The notes under the pieces are model-generated. The model was not told the DNA's origin and did no database searches. It was given only the letters and a program-made list of their open reading frames with translations. The position numbers and the translations under genes are program-made. A stretch of 64,000 nucleotides of DNA, from contig CAMLTW010000002.1 of the NCBI GenBank assembly GCA_946486375.1, forward strand, positions 310,001-374,000. Direction: 5' to 3'. Shown one piece after another: positions 17,627-26,726 of the stretch (position 1 is the first letter of the stretch; every line of letters starts with the position of its first letter). The DNA comes from an uncultured Rikenellaceae bacterium. GTDB taxonomy: Bacteria > Bacteroidota > Bacteroidia > Bacteroidales > Rikenellaceae.

Positions 17627-19348
17627 CTACAAATAGCCCGGATTCTGGGACGTCTTTCCTTTGTTCGCGTCGATCGCCGCCTGAGGAATCGGACGCAGGA
17701 TTTTGTTCATGCCGTCCTGTCCTACGAAACGGGTTGCGTCTCCTTCCAGATCGGGGTTGTATTTCACCGTGCGTTCGATGAGTTTCCCGGTTCGTTTCAG
17801 GTCGTACCAGCGGTCGTAATGTCCCAGCAGTTCCCGTGCCCTTTCGTCCAGAATGAAATCGACGGTCGCCTGGGAAGCGTCGATGCGGCATTTCGGATCG
17901 CCTGCGTCGATGCTCCTTTCCCGCACCGCATTGATGTAAGGTACGGCTTCACCGGGTTGGTTCAGCTGGATGAACGCTTCCGCCACGGTCAGATAGGTGT
18001 CGTTCAGCCGGGCGATGTCGATGTCCCGGAAGCTCCCCTTGTTGGAAAAAACGGTGACTTCCGGACAGTCGAATTTTCGGAAGGTGGGATAGTAGTAATT
18101 GGAATTGCTGTTGATCGTGTATTCGTCGGATGCCCGCTGGAAAGCGGCCAGATCGGTTTCGGGGTTGCCGGGATCGCCGATTTGCCGAACGAAAGTGCCC
18201 GTACGTTGTGCGGGGTTCTGCGCCCTCCATCCGTCCACGTCGTTGTAGTCCGGATTCCACCAGGTCGGATAGTAGGCCAGAATACGCGTGTTCCGCAACT
18301 CTTCATCCGTTTTGGTATAGAAGCACAGGGATTTGTCGTACACGTATTTCATGAACGTCAGGTCGTACCGGGAATCGTGATTCGGATCGGCGATATCCTT
18401 CGTGAACAGGTAGTGCGCGAACAGGGTCGGCGGAAGCGATCCGTCCGTGGATTTGTTCCCGGCGGGCGATCCGTCCAGATACCCTCCGAAATGGCTGGCC
18501 TGGCTGTTGCCGGAGGTGGTCGTTTCCATGCTCTGGGGACTGTAGATAACGCTCCAGATAACCTCCTCGTTCCGATAGCCGTAGGCGGTCGCCTTGTAAG
18601 CCTCGCCGAAGGAAAGGTTCAGCGTTTGCCCGTCGATGGCGGCGATGCCGTAATCCTTGGCCTTTCGGTAATCTTCCGGATCGGAGGTGATCCAGCCGCG
18701 CGTCAGATAGACTTTGGCCAGAAAATGGTTCACCGTCCGTTGATCCACCCGTCCGTAGTCGTCTCCGGTGGACCGTTCGAGCAGGTCGCCTTTGAGGGAT
18801 TCCATTTCGGTAATGATGAAATTATACACTTCCGCTTCCGTATTCCGGTCGAATTCAAGGATCGGCCGGTCGGTCATTTCTTTCACCAGCGGCACGCCGC
18901 CGAACTGCTGTACCAGGTGGAAGTAAAAGAAAGCGCGCAGGAATCGGGCTTCTGCCAACTGGCGCGGCAACTGGTTGGTCGTTTCCGTGTTTTTTCCGTA
19001 ATAAAGTACGGCGTTGGCGCGTCCGATGGCCTGATAGCAGGTTTCATAGAATTCCAGCACGGTGCCGTCGGTCGGTTCCAGGGTCTTGTACATGCCGAGC
19101 GGACTTTCGGTATGCCCTCTGGCCCGGCCTTCCAGGTAAAGATCCGTCCCGGCCAGCAGGATGGTCGGTTTATCCCCGTAGATGTCCCGCAGCGAAGCAT
19201 AGGCCGCATTGACCAGGGTAGCGAACCCTTCGGGGGTTTTGTAATAGTCTTCGGAATTGGTGTTGGACCGGTTGTCTTCCTCCAGGAAGCCGTTGCATCC
19301 CGTCAGGAGGAGGGCAAGGGCGGCGAGTGCATATGCTATTTTTTTCAT
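17627..19348 (-). CDS. SusD/RagB-family glycan-binding lipoprotein
   Basis: 573 residues. A lipoprotein signal with lipobox LLTGC places the lipidated Cys at 18. The SusD fold is recognised from the N-terminal NGFLEEDNRSNTNSEDYYKTPEGFATLVNAAYASLRD, the tetratricopeptide-like helices (AEARFLRAFFYFHLVQQFGGVPLV) and the C-terminal YINAVRERS..DFILDERARELLGHYDRWYDLKRTG with the conserved RxxEL/LGH-RWYDLKR block. SusD proteins sit on the outer leaflet and close over the SusC transporter to capture oligosaccharides. It follows susC by 12 bp and must be in the same operon. The ligand cannot be read from sequence. Confidence 0.95.
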   Translation of the reverse strand: MKKIAYALAALALLLTGCNGFLEEDNRSNTNSEDYYKTPEGFATLVNAAYASLRDIYGDKPTILLAGTDLYLEGRARGHTESPLGMYKTLEPTDGTVLEFYETCYQAIGRANAVLYYGKNTETTNQLPRQLAEARFLRAFFYFHLVQQFGGVPLVKEMTDRPILEFDRNTEAEVYNFIITEMESLKGDLLERSTGDDYGRVDQRTVNHFLAKVYLTRGWITSDPEDYRKAKDYGIAAIDGQTLNLSFGEAYKATAYGYRNEEVIWSVIYSPQSMETTTSGNSQASHFGGYLDGSPAGNKSTDGSLPPTLFAHYLFTKDIADPNHDSRYDLTFMKYVYDKSLCFYTKTDEELRNTRILAYYPTWWNPDYNDVDGWRAQNPAQRTGTFVRQIGDPGNPETDLAAFQRASDEYTINSNSNYYYPTFRKFDCPEVTVFSNKGSFRDIDIARLNDTYLTVAEAFIQLNQPGEAVPYINAVRERSIDAGDPKCRIDASQATVDFILDERARELLGHYDRWYDLKRTGKLIERTVKYNPDLEGDATRFVGQDGMNKILRPIPQAAIDANKGKTSQNPGYL

Positions 19349-19360
19349 GGCGTCTTGCTT

Positions 19361-22300
19361 TTAGAATTTCACATTGAGGCCGAACTGCCAGATCACCGTG
19401 GCCGGGCCGCCGTCCGATTTGTTGGTGGCCGCGTCCGCCCATTCGGGGTCGTAACCCTTGAAGTCGGTGCACACGAACGGATTCAGAACATTGACATAGA
19501 CCCGCAGATTCTGCATCCGGAGTTTGTCCGTGATCTTTTTCGGGAAGGTATAGCCGAGCGAAATATTCTTCACCTTGACGAACGAAGCGTCGGCGTAACC
19601 GTTCTGGAAGTCGTCGTTCCCCGTGTTGTAGTATTTTCCGGCATTGGCGTTGGGCATCGGAAGCGTTCCCGACGTGTTGGGCTTCAGCGGGAACTCCGCT
19701 TTGGCATAATCCGCGGGAAGATCCGGCAGGGAGACGTTTTCCGGAACGTAATAGTCCAGATTGAGTTTGTAAGTCTGGCGTCCTCCGGCTACGTTGTACG
19801 CGTCGTTCAGGAAGGGACTTTGCACATACCGTCCCTGATTCGCATACAGGCTGAAAGAGAAGTCGAAATTATACACCTTCAGGTTGGAGGAGAAGCTGCC
19901 GATCCAGTCGGGAAAAGCGGAGCCGGTGATCGTCCGGTCCAGCGAGGAAATGTAGCCGTCCGGCTTGCCGTCCGGGCCGCTGATGTCTTTGACCTTGCCG
20001 TTTCCTTCCACCAGTCCCCAGCGCTTGGCCCAGTCGCTCTTGGCATCTTCGGCCGTAACCACGCCGTCGTAAAGATAGGTGTAAGCCACCTTGATGGGCT
20101 CCCCGATGAACCATTTGTTCGCCAGGTCGTCTTTCTTTTCCCCGTACAGGGATTCGATCTTGTTCTTGTTCCGGGAGTAGGTGAACGAAGTGCTCCAGGT
20201 TACGTTCTTCTTATTGACGTTGATGGTGGTCAATCCCACTTCGATTCCGGTGTTGCGCACCGAGCCGACGTTATCCTTCACCTTGGATTTGTAAACCCCC
20301 GCTTCGTAAGGAAGCACCCGATCCATCAGCAGCCCGTCCGAAAGTTTGTTGTAGTAGTCGAACGTTCCGCTGATGCGTCCCCGGAAGAAGCCGAAGTCCA
20401 GCCCCGCGTTGATTTCCCTTGTCTTTTCCCACGTCAGGTTGGGATTGGCGATCCCGTTGGGACTGTAGCCCAGCGCGAGGTCGTTCCCCAAGCCGAATCC
20501 GTACCAGGATTTGATGCTGGGCAGCGTCCACTGGGAATAAGCGCTGATGTTGTTGTTCCCCGTGTAGCCGAAGCTGACGCGCAGCTTGAGGTTGGAAAGC
20601 CAGTCCTCGTCTTTCAGGAAGTTCTCTTCGGAGAGACGCCATCCGGCGGCGGCGGCGAAGAACGATTCCCATTTTTTCGCCAGCTTGGAGCTTCCGTCCC
20701 ACCGGTTGGAAACCGTGAACAGGTATTTCCCCTTGTAGTCGTAGTTCAGCCGCAGGATGTGGGAAAGCATGGCCGTGGCGATGAAATTGCTCTTGGAGTA
20801 GTTGATTTTGGAGCCGGACCCCAGGTTGTAAATGCCCGGCGTCGCCAGGTCTTCCACCTGCGTGTCGGTGTCTTCGTAACGGGTTTCGTAAACGCTGAAA
20901 ATGTAGCTGGCATCGAAGGAGTGGTCGCCGATGACACGGCTGTAGGTCACTGAGTTGTCCCACGTGTATTCCAGATATTCCCGTTTGGCGACCTGAGCCA
21001 TATCGGTTTTAGCCGTCCGCCGTTTGTTGGTTTTGACGCCGTAGTATTCTCCCGACCGGCTGGTGCGCAGGGTGGGAGAGAACTGACTTTTCACCTTGAG
21101 GCCCTTGACCGGCTGAATTTCGGCGAACAGGTTCGCCAGCAGATAGTATCCCCGCCGGTTATTGTCCGTATTGGCCAGGTCGACCAACGGGTTGATGCCG
21201 CTGGTGTACTGTTTTCCGTTGGACGGTTCTCCCAGTCCGATGGTGGAGGCCGGATAATCGATGAGCTGGCCGTTTTCGTCGTACGCCTTCACCAGCGGGT
21301 TCATGCTGAGGGCCTTGTTGATGTAATCGGTAGCCCCCCGGTCGTTGTTGATGAACGACATGTTGGACTGGAATCCGATGGTGGCGATTTCCTTGATCTT
21401 GTGCGTCAGGCCCCCGCGCAGGCTGACCCGTTTGAATTCGTCCCCTTTGAAAATCCCTTCTTCGTTCTGGTAGCCCATGCTCACCACGAAAGAGGTGTTG
21501 CGCACGTTCCCGTTGATGCTGAGGAAATGGTTCTGCTGGCTGGCGTTCCGGAAAGCGGCGCCGATCCAGTCGAAATAATCCTTGTCCGCATACCTTTGCC
21601 AAATGCCGGCGTTGATGGTGGCGCTTTTGAAGTTGCCCGGCGTGATTTCGTACCGGGTTTCGTTGGTCGTTTTGTCGGGGTATCCGGACATTTTGGTCAG
21701 GTAAGCCGCCATCCGGTAGTTCTGGAATTCGTCGCCTCCCATGAAATCCGGCATCCGGGTCACCTGTTTGATCCCGTAGTAACCGTCGTAGGAGATGGAA
21801 ATCCGGTCTTTCTGGGCGCTGGCGGCCTGCTTGGTCACGATGATGACCACGCCGTTGGAGCCTCTCGAACCGTAGATGGCATTCGAGGAGGCGTCTTTCA
21901 GCACGTCGATCCGTTCGATGTCGGACGGATTCAGAAAGCTGATTTCATCTACCACGATACCGTCCACTACATAAAGGGGTTCGCCTCCGGCCAGCGAGTT
22001 CTGTCCCCGAATCTGGATGGAGAATCCTGAACCGGCCCGGGAGGAATTGGTGGTGATGTTCACCCCCGGAATCTGTCCCTGGAGTGCTTCCATCGGATTG
22101 ACCACCCCCCGCGAGGCAATGATGTCGCTTTCCACGCTCCCGATGGCTCCCGTGAGGTCGGTTTTCTTTTTCACGCCGTAGCCGATGGAAACGACGCTTT
22201 CGATGGCGATAGCCGATTCTTTCATCGTGACGTCGATCACCGAACGGGCCCCGACCGTTTCTTCCTGCGATTCGTAGCCGATGAAACTGAATTCAAGCAC

Positions 22301-22540
22301 GGAAGCGGCTCCGGGTACCGAAATTTCATACCGGCCGTTGCCGGCCGTGGTGGTTCCCCGGCTGGTGCCTTTGACCATGACGCTGACTCCCGGTACGGGA
22401 TTTCCCGCTTCGTCGCTCACCTTTCCGGTAATCTGCCGCTGGGCCCATGCTCCGGTGACTCCCAGCCACAATGCCGCTGCAAGGAAGGCTTTGGAGAGCC
22501 ATCCTGCCGGGCGATGCATCCTGACGCATAGTTTTTTCAT
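19361..22540 (-). CDS. SusC/RagA-family TonB-linked outer-membrane transporter
   Basis: 1059 residues. A signal peptide ending near GVTGAWAQ is followed by a carboxypeptidase-like beta domain (ITGKVSDEAGNPVPGVSVMVKGT), the TonB-dependent plug (MEALQGQIPGVNI..GQNSLAGGEPLYVVDGIVVDEI, SNAIYGSRGSNGVVIIVTK) and a 22-strand barrel ending in the aromatic VIWQFGLNVKF. It imports oligosaccharides using energy from TonB-ExbBD, together with SusD. The gene has a leader of about 240 nt with a CA repeat and a terminator-like hairpin, described separately. No SusR, hybrid two-component or ECF sigma/anti-sigma gene is adjacent, and the protein lacks the extra N-terminal STN domain that would link it to an anti-sigma factor. 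Confidence 0.96.
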   Translation of the reverse strand: MKKLCVRMHRPAGWLSKAFLAAALWLGVTGAWAQRQITGKVSDEAGNPVPGVSVMVKGTSRGTTTAGNGRYEISVPGAASVLEFSFIGYESQEETVGARSVIDVTMKESAIAIESVVSIGYGVKKKTDLTGAIGSVESDIIASRGVVNPMEALQGQIPGVNITTNSSRAGSGFSIQIRGQNSLAGGEPLYVVDGIVVDEISFLNPSDIERIDVLKDASSNAIYGSRGSNGVVIIVTKQAASAQKDRISISYDGYYGIKQVTRMPDFMGGDEFQNYRMAAYLTKMSGYPDKTTNETRYEITPGNFKSATINAGIWQRYADKDYFDWIGAAFRNASQQNHFLSINGNVRNTSFVVSMGYQNEEGIFKGDEFKRVSLRGGLTHKIKEIATIGFQSNMSFINNDRGATDYINKALSMNPLVKAYDENGQLIDYPASTIGLGEPSNGKQYTSGINPLVDLANTDNNRRGYYLLANLFAEIQPVKGLKVKSQFSPTLRTSRSGEYYGVKTNKRRTAKTDMAQVAKREYLEYTWDNSVTYSRVIGDHSFDASYIFSVYETRYEDTDTQVEDLATPGIYNLGSGSKINYSKSNFIATAMLSHILRLNYDYKGKYLFTVSNRWDGSSKLAKKWESFFAAAAGWRLSEENFLKDEDWLSNLKLRVSFGYTGNNNISAYSQWTLPSIKSWYGFGLGNDLALGYSPNGIANPNLTWEKTREINAGLDFGFFRGRISGTFDYYNKLSDGLLMDRVLPYEAGVYKSKVKDNVGSVRNTGIEVGLTTINVNKKNVTWSTSFTYSRNKNKIESLYGEKKDDLANKWFIGEPIKVAYTYLYDGVVTAEDAKSDWAKRWGLVEGNGKVKDISGPDGKPDGYISSLDRTITGSAFPDWIGSFSSNLKVYNFDFSFSLYANQGRYVQSPFLNDAYNVAGGRQTYKLNLDYYVPENVSLPDLPADYAKAEFPLKPNTSGTLPMPNANAGKYYNTGNDDFQNGYADASFVKVKNISLGYTFPKKITDKLRMQNLRVYVNVLNPFVCTDFKGYDPEWADAATNKSDGGPATVIWQFGLNVKF

Positions 22541-22620
22541 AAAGTTTTGGTTAAGTTAGTTAGGTAAAGTGGATTGAGGTGGGTTCGTCGTTGAGGAAAC
22601 GTCGTCGCGGCGGACAACAC

Positions 22621-22661
22621 AAAAAAGAGGAACATGTTCCGTAAAAACGGCATGTTCCTCT
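22621..22661 (-). terminator. intrinsic terminator/attenuator in front of susC
   Basis: On the minus strand GAGGAACATG pairs with CATGTTCCTC, with an inner CCGT/ACGG stem, followed immediately by TTTTTTG. It lies 80 bp before the susC start and inside the predicted leader. It could stop read-through from GH43 or act as an attenuator; the two are not exclusive. Confidence 0.7.
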
Positions 22662-22738
22662 AAGTTGCAATAATGGTAAAGCGTTGAACTCCCGAAGGAA
22701 TTCCGGAAATTTTTGCTTAAATTCCGCGCGTGGCCATT

Positions 22739-22762
22739 GTGTGTGTGTGTGTGTGTGTGTGT
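22739..22762. repeat. (GT)12 / (CA)12 simple sequence repeat in susC leader
   Basis: Twelve uninterrupted GT units on the plus strand (CA on the transcribed sense strand), the only long microsatellite I noticed in the window. Such tracts change length by slipped-strand mispairing. Confidence 0.95.
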
Positions 22763-22783
22763 TAGCAAAATCCGGCAGACCGC

Positions 22784-22814
22784 CAAACATTAGGGCGGAA
22801 AAGATTCGTGCAAA
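22784..22814 (-). promoter_or_regulatory. candidate susCD promoter
   Basis: On the minus strand TTTG (22814-22811), 19 nt, then AATGTTTG (22791-22784), differing from TAnnTTTG only at the first base. The start of transcription would be near 22777, just before the CA repeat. Confidence 0.5.
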
Positions 22815-22895
22815 CCGGTTTTTTTCACACTTCCTGTGCATGGAGACGCTTGGGTTATAAGTCAACAGTCAGTTTTTCGATCGTAAATGTACCCT

Positions 22896-24506
22896 TCATT
22901 CCTTCTCGAGCCGGAACCAGTCGAAATCGGCATGGCCCTCGCCTCGTACCACGTTCGGGGAGGCGCAATAAATTCCTGTTTTCGCACCGATCCAGCCCCC
23001 TTTAGTCAGCTTGCAGACCCGGTCGAATTCCGTGTAATGCGTTCCGTCAATGCTGTACGCATAGGTACACGTGGCGTCCGGCCGTACCCGCACCCGGAAC
23101 CAGACCGTCGCTTTTCCTGCCGGAAGTTCCTGCGGGGCATACGCCGTTTCTTCGGGCACCACCGCCAGCCGGTCGTATCGGCCTTCGTACAGGGAAATCC
23201 GGTTCCCCGTTTCCGTTTTTCGGATGCAGATGCAGGAATAGGCATTTCCCATCATCACCAATCCCGCCTGCTCGCCGACGGTCGTGAAATCCGCTTCCAC
23301 TTTTGTCGCGGCGGTAAATTCCGGGGCCGGGAGCTTCTGTAACAGCAGGTTTCCCGCATAGTACAGGTTTCCCCGCTCCGTCGGACACGGTTCCGCATAC
23401 AGACGCATCCATCCTTCCCGCTCCCGCAGCGAGTACCACTGGGGCCGTTCCGCCGCCTGCCACTGCCATTGCAGCCCCGGACGGCCGTTTCCCGGATCGA
23501 ATTCGTCCGAGGTTCGGGGAACTTCCACGGGCCAGACTGCGCCCACGTTCGGTTTCCGATAGGCCGATACCGGTTCTCCGCAGCCGTCACCGTCCGGGTC
23601 GGTTCCCATGACCGGCCATCCGTCTTTCCATGCCGCGGGTTGCAGGTGCGCCACCCGTCCGTACGGCCCCCGATCCTGAAAATGCAGAAACCACCATTCC
23701 CCGGCCTGGGTCTCTACCAGACCGCCCTGATGCGGGCCGTTGATTTCCGTGTTTCCCTGCGCCAGCACCCGGCGGCTTTCATACGGCCCGTAGATGTTCC
23801 GGGAACGCAGCACGGTCTGCCATCCCGTCGCCACGCCGCCCGCCGGAGCCAGAATGTAGTACCAGCCGTCCCGCTTCATCATTTTGAGGCCTTCCAGCAC
23901 GGGATTTTCCTTTTCGTCGTGATATACCACTACCCCGTTATCCAAGAGCTTCAGCCCGTCCGGGGACATGCGGTGCAGCACGGCGGGCCCTCCCCGGTGG
24001 ATGCTGTGCACCAGATAGGCGTTGCCGTCCTCGTCCCAGAACGGACAGGGATCTTCCCACTTGGTCACATGCACCATTTGATGCAATTTCCACTTTTTCG
24101 CCGGATCGGTCGTGCGGGCGACGAATAGCCCCTCTTCCGGCGTACAGAAATAGACATAGTAAACCCCATTGTGATACCGGATGGCCGGTGCCCATGAGCC
24201 CTGCCCGTGGGCCGGGAAACGGTAACGGTCGAAAGGCAGCGTGTCGTAAACGTGATTGATGATCTTCCAGTTCACCAGGTCTTTGGAGTGGAGCACCGGA
24301 ATTCCCGGCATGCAGGTGAAACTCGAAGCCACCAGATAGTAATCGTCCCCCGTGCGGATGACGTCGGGATCGGAATAGTCGGCGAAAAGCACCGGATTCC
24401 GATAGGTGCCGTCTTCGCGATCCGGAACCCATACCCGTTGCGCCGCCGAAAAGTTCGGGAGGAGGAAAAGAATAAAACCGATGAGAAATACGCGTGTATT
24501 TTTCAT
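22896..24506 (-). CDS. GH43-family glycoside hydrolase with C-terminal beta-xylosidase-like domain
   Basis: 536 residues with a signal peptide (MKNTRVFLIGFILFLLPNFSAAQ). The five-bladed propeller begins YRNPVLFADYSDPDVIRTGDDYYLVASSF, with the Asp general base in the FADYSDPD block. EDPCPFWDEDGNAYLVHS supplies the second Asp and EINGPHQGGLVETQAGEWW the Glu general acid. Residues about 330-536 form a concanavalin-like C-terminal domain as in two-domain GH43 enzymes (subfamily 12 type). Activity is expected on arabinose- or xylose-containing side chains, in the periplasm. The ATG at 24506 is chosen because it starts the signal peptide and fits the promoter 52 bp upstream. It lies upstream of susCD on the same strand and may belong to the same utilisation locus. 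Confidence 0.88.
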   Translation of the reverse strand: MKNTRVFLIGFILFLLPNFSAAQRVWVPDREDGTYRNPVLFADYSDPDVIRTGDDYYLVASSFTCMPGIPVLHSKDLVNWKIINHVYDTLPFDRYRFPAHGQGSWAPAIRYHNGVYYVYFCTPEEGLFVARTTDPAKKWKLHQMVHVTKWEDPCPFWDEDGNAYLVHSIHRGGPAVLHRMSPDGLKLLDNGVVVYHDEKENPVLEGLKMMKRDGWYYILAPAGGVATGWQTVLRSRNIYGPYESRRVLAQGNTEINGPHQGGLVETQAGEWWFLHFQDRGPYGRVAHLQPAAWKDGWPVMGTDPDGDGCGEPVSAYRKPNVGAVWPVEVPRTSDEFDPGNGRPGLQWQWQAAERPQWYSLREREGWMRLYAEPCPTERGNLYYAGNLLLQKLPAPEFTAATKVEADFTTVGEQAGLVMMGNAYSCICIRKTETGNRISLYEGRYDRLAVVPEETAYAPQELPAGKATVWFRVRVRPDATCTYAYSIDGTHYTEFDRVCKLTKGGWIGAKTGIYCASPNVVRGEGHADFDWFRLEKE

Positions 24507-24557
24507 ATAGTCGTTTTGGGTCGTCGTTTTTCGGCCGCTTTCTTGCGGCGGCCGGGA

Positions 24558-24587
24558 TAAAGTTATGAATTCGTTTCTGAAAAACAA
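24558..24587 (-). promoter_or_regulatory. promoter of the GH43 gene
   Basis: Minus strand TTG (24587-24585), 19 nt, TAACTTTA (24565-24558): a near-consensus -7 (last base A for G) with ideal spacing, 52 bp before the ATG at 24506. Confidence 0.55.
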
Positions 24588-24644
24588 GCGTTCGGGCAGA
24601 AAATATAACGGGACAATATTCCGGTCGGGAAAACCTGTAAAAAC

Positions 24645-24675
24645 ATGAGGGCGGCCGGGAAACGGTCGCCCTCAT
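24645..24675 (-). terminator. intrinsic terminator after uvrB
   Basis: ATGAGGGCGACCG pairs with CGGCCGCCCTCAT (one G-T pair) on the minus strand, followed by GTTTTTAC. It lies 24 bp beyond the uvrB stop. Confidence 0.75.
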
Positions 24676-24698
24676 GCCGGGTATGCTTTCGAAAAAGT

Positions 24699-26726
24699 TT
24701 ACCGGGAAGGAGCTTTCGCCGGTTTGGATTTGGTTTTGAGGCTTTGCAGTTCGTACATCTCGTCCCGGAACCGGGCCGCGTTGACGAAATCCAGTTCCTT
24801 GGCCGCCTTTTCCATGGCCCTGCGTGCCCGTTCGATGGCGTCGTCGATGTTGCCCGTGGCGAAATAAGTGGCCGCATTGTCCGCCGCGATGCCGTATTCG
24901 CCCGTCTGGGTGTACTCCACGTTTTTCGCCGTTTCGCTGTCGAAGACCGGCTTGTGGCTGCGGACGATCTGCCGGGGCGTGATGCCGTGCTCGAGGTTGT
25001 AGGTTTCCTGCACGGCCCGGCGTCGGGCCGTTTCGTCCATGGTCCGGCGCATCGAATCGGTGATCTGGTCGGCGTACATGATGACTTTCCCCTGCACGTT
25101 CCGGGCCGCCCGGCCTGCCGTCTGGGTCAGGGAGCGTTCCGACCGAAGGAAGCCTTCCTTGTCGGCGTCCATGATGGCTACCAGAGAGACTTCGGGCAGG
25201 TCCAGCCCTTCCCTCAGCAGGTTCACCCCGATCAGCACGTCGAAAAGCCCTTCCCGCAACCCTTCCAGAATTTCGATCCGTTCGAGCGTGTCCACGTCCG
25301 AATGGATGTATCGGCACCGGATGCCCACCTTCTCGAAGTATTTCTGAAGTTCTTCGGCCATTCGCTTGGTCAGCGTGGTGACCAGAATCCGTTCGTCCTT
25401 CCGGGCGCGCTTGTCGATTTCCTCGATCAGGTCGTCGATCTGGTTTTCGGTCGGACGCACTTCGATGTCCGGATCGAGCAGGCCCGTCGGCCGGATGAGC
25501 TGTTCCACTACGGTGCCTTCCGACTTCATCAGCTCGTAGTCCGCCGGGGTGGCACTGACGTAGATCGTCCGGTCTACCAGCGCTTCGAATTCCTCGAATT
25601 TCAGGGGACGGTTGTCGATGGCGGCCGGGAGCCGGAAACCGTATTCCACGAGGTTGACTTTCCGCGAGTAGTCGCCTCCGTACATGGCCCGGATCTGGGG
25701 AATCGTCACGTGGCTTTCGTCGATGATTGTCAGGAAGTCTTTCGGGAAATAATCCAGCAGGCAGAAAGGACGCGTGCCCGGCGCCCGTCCGTCGAAATAA
25801 CGCGAATAGTTTTCGATGCCGGAACAGTAGCCCAGTTCCTTGATCATTTCCAGATCGTATTCCACCCGTTGCTTCAGCCGGGCGGCTTCGAGGTTCTTCC
25901 CGATTTCTTCGTAGTATTTCAGTTGTTCGCCCAGGTCGAGCTGAATGCTTCGCACGGCGCTGTTGATCCGCTCTTTCGTGGTGACGAAAATGTTCGCCGG
26001 GTAGATCGTCACCTTGTCGAAGGAGGCGAGCCGCTGCCCTGTAACCGGATCGACCGACTGGATCATTTCGATCTCGTCGTCGTAAAACACGATCCGGTAG
26101 CAAATGTCGCCGTAGGCCAGGTAAATGTCCACCGTATCTCCCTTGACGCGGAAATTTCCCCGCTGGAAATCCGCTTCGCTCCGGCAGTAAAGGGCGTCCA
26201 CCAGCAGGTAAAGCAGCTTCTGGCGGCTGATGACCTGCCCGACCCTCAGGTCGATGCTGTTGGCGTGGAAATCTTCGGGGTTCCCGATTCCGTAAAGGCA
26301 CGAAACCGACGAAACCACCACGATGTCGTTCCGTCCCGACAGGAGGGAGGTGGTCGCGCTCAGTCGCAGTTTTTCGATTTCGTCGTTGATGGAGAGGTCT
26401 TTTTCGATGTAGGTGTCGCTGGAAGGCAGGTAGGCTTCCGGCTGGTAGTAATCGTAGTAGGAAACGAAATACTCCACCGCATTTTCCGGGAAGAAGCTTT
26501 TGAATTCCCCGTAAAGCTGGGCGGCGAGGGTTTTGTTGTGGCACAGCACGAGGGTGGGACGGTTGAGCTGCGCGATGACGTTGGCCATCGTGAAGGTCTT
26601 CCCCGATCCCGTCACCCCGAGCAGGGTATTGTGCCGGGAATGGTGGGTCAGGGCATGCGTCAATTGCCGGATGGCTTCCGGCTGGTCGCCCGTCGGCTGG
26701 AAATCGGATACCAGTTTGAAATTCAT
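24699..26726 (-). CDS. uvrB: excinuclease ABC subunit B (UvrB)
   Basis: 675 residues, the normal length. Walker A is GVTGSGKT (residues 38-45), the damage-contacting beta-hairpin region is FVSYYDYYQPEAYLPSSDTYIEKD, the DEAD-like box is IIDESHVT, and helicase motifs V-VI appear as DVLIGVNLLREGLDLPEVSLVAIMDADKEGF and QTAGRAARN. The C-terminal UVR domain (VNAARFRDEMYELQ) binds UvrC. UvrB verifies DNA lesions in nucleotide excision repair. It is monocistronic. TAATTTTG, an exact -7 element, lies only 4 nt before the ATG, which would make the mRNA leaderless or nearly so. Confidence 0.98.
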   Translation of the reverse strand: MNFKLVSDFQPTGDQPEAIRQLTHALTHHSRHNTLLGVTGSGKTFTMANVIAQLNRPTLVLCHNKTLAAQLYGEFKSFFPENAVEYFVSYYDYYQPEAYLPSSDTYIEKDLSINDEIEKLRLSATTSLLSGRNDIVVVSSVSCLYGIGNPEDFHANSIDLRVGQVISRQKLLYLLVDALYCRSEADFQRGNFRVKGDTVDIYLAYGDICYRIVFYDDEIEMIQSVDPVTGQRLASFDKVTIYPANIFVTTKERINSAVRSIQLDLGEQLKYYEEIGKNLEAARLKQRVEYDLEMIKELGYCSGIENYSRYFDGRAPGTRPFCLLDYFPKDFLTIIDESHVTIPQIRAMYGGDYSRKVNLVEYGFRLPAAIDNRPLKFEEFEALVDRTIYVSATPADYELMKSEGTVVEQLIRPTGLLDPDIEVRPTENQIDDLIEEIDKRARKDERILVTTLTKRMAEELQKYFEKVGIRCRYIHSDVDTLERIEILEGLREGLFDVLIGVNLLREGLDLPEVSLVAIMDADKEGFLRSERSLTQTAGRAARNVQGKVIMYADQITDSMRRTMDETARRRAVQETYNLEHGITPRQIVRSHKPVFDSETAKNVEYTQTGEYGIAADNAATYFATGNIDDAIERARRAMEKAAKELDFVNAARFRDEMYELQSLKTKSKPAKAPSR

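Larger units (their letters stand above)
22541..22895 (-). other. susC leader/intergenic region
   Basis: 355 bp between the GH43 stop and susC start. In transcription order it contains a promoter-like pair (22814-22784), a (CA)12 dinucleotide repeat (22762-22739), an intrinsic-terminator hairpin (22660-22621) and 80 bp to the susC ATG. Confidence 0.7.

Noticed and set aside
22556..22865. Leader open frames across the CA repeat giving His-Thr-His-Thr runs before susC
   Set aside because: The available start codons overlap or precede the predicted -7 element, so they would not be on the mRNA from that promoter. Kept only as part of the leader-switch idea, not as a gene.
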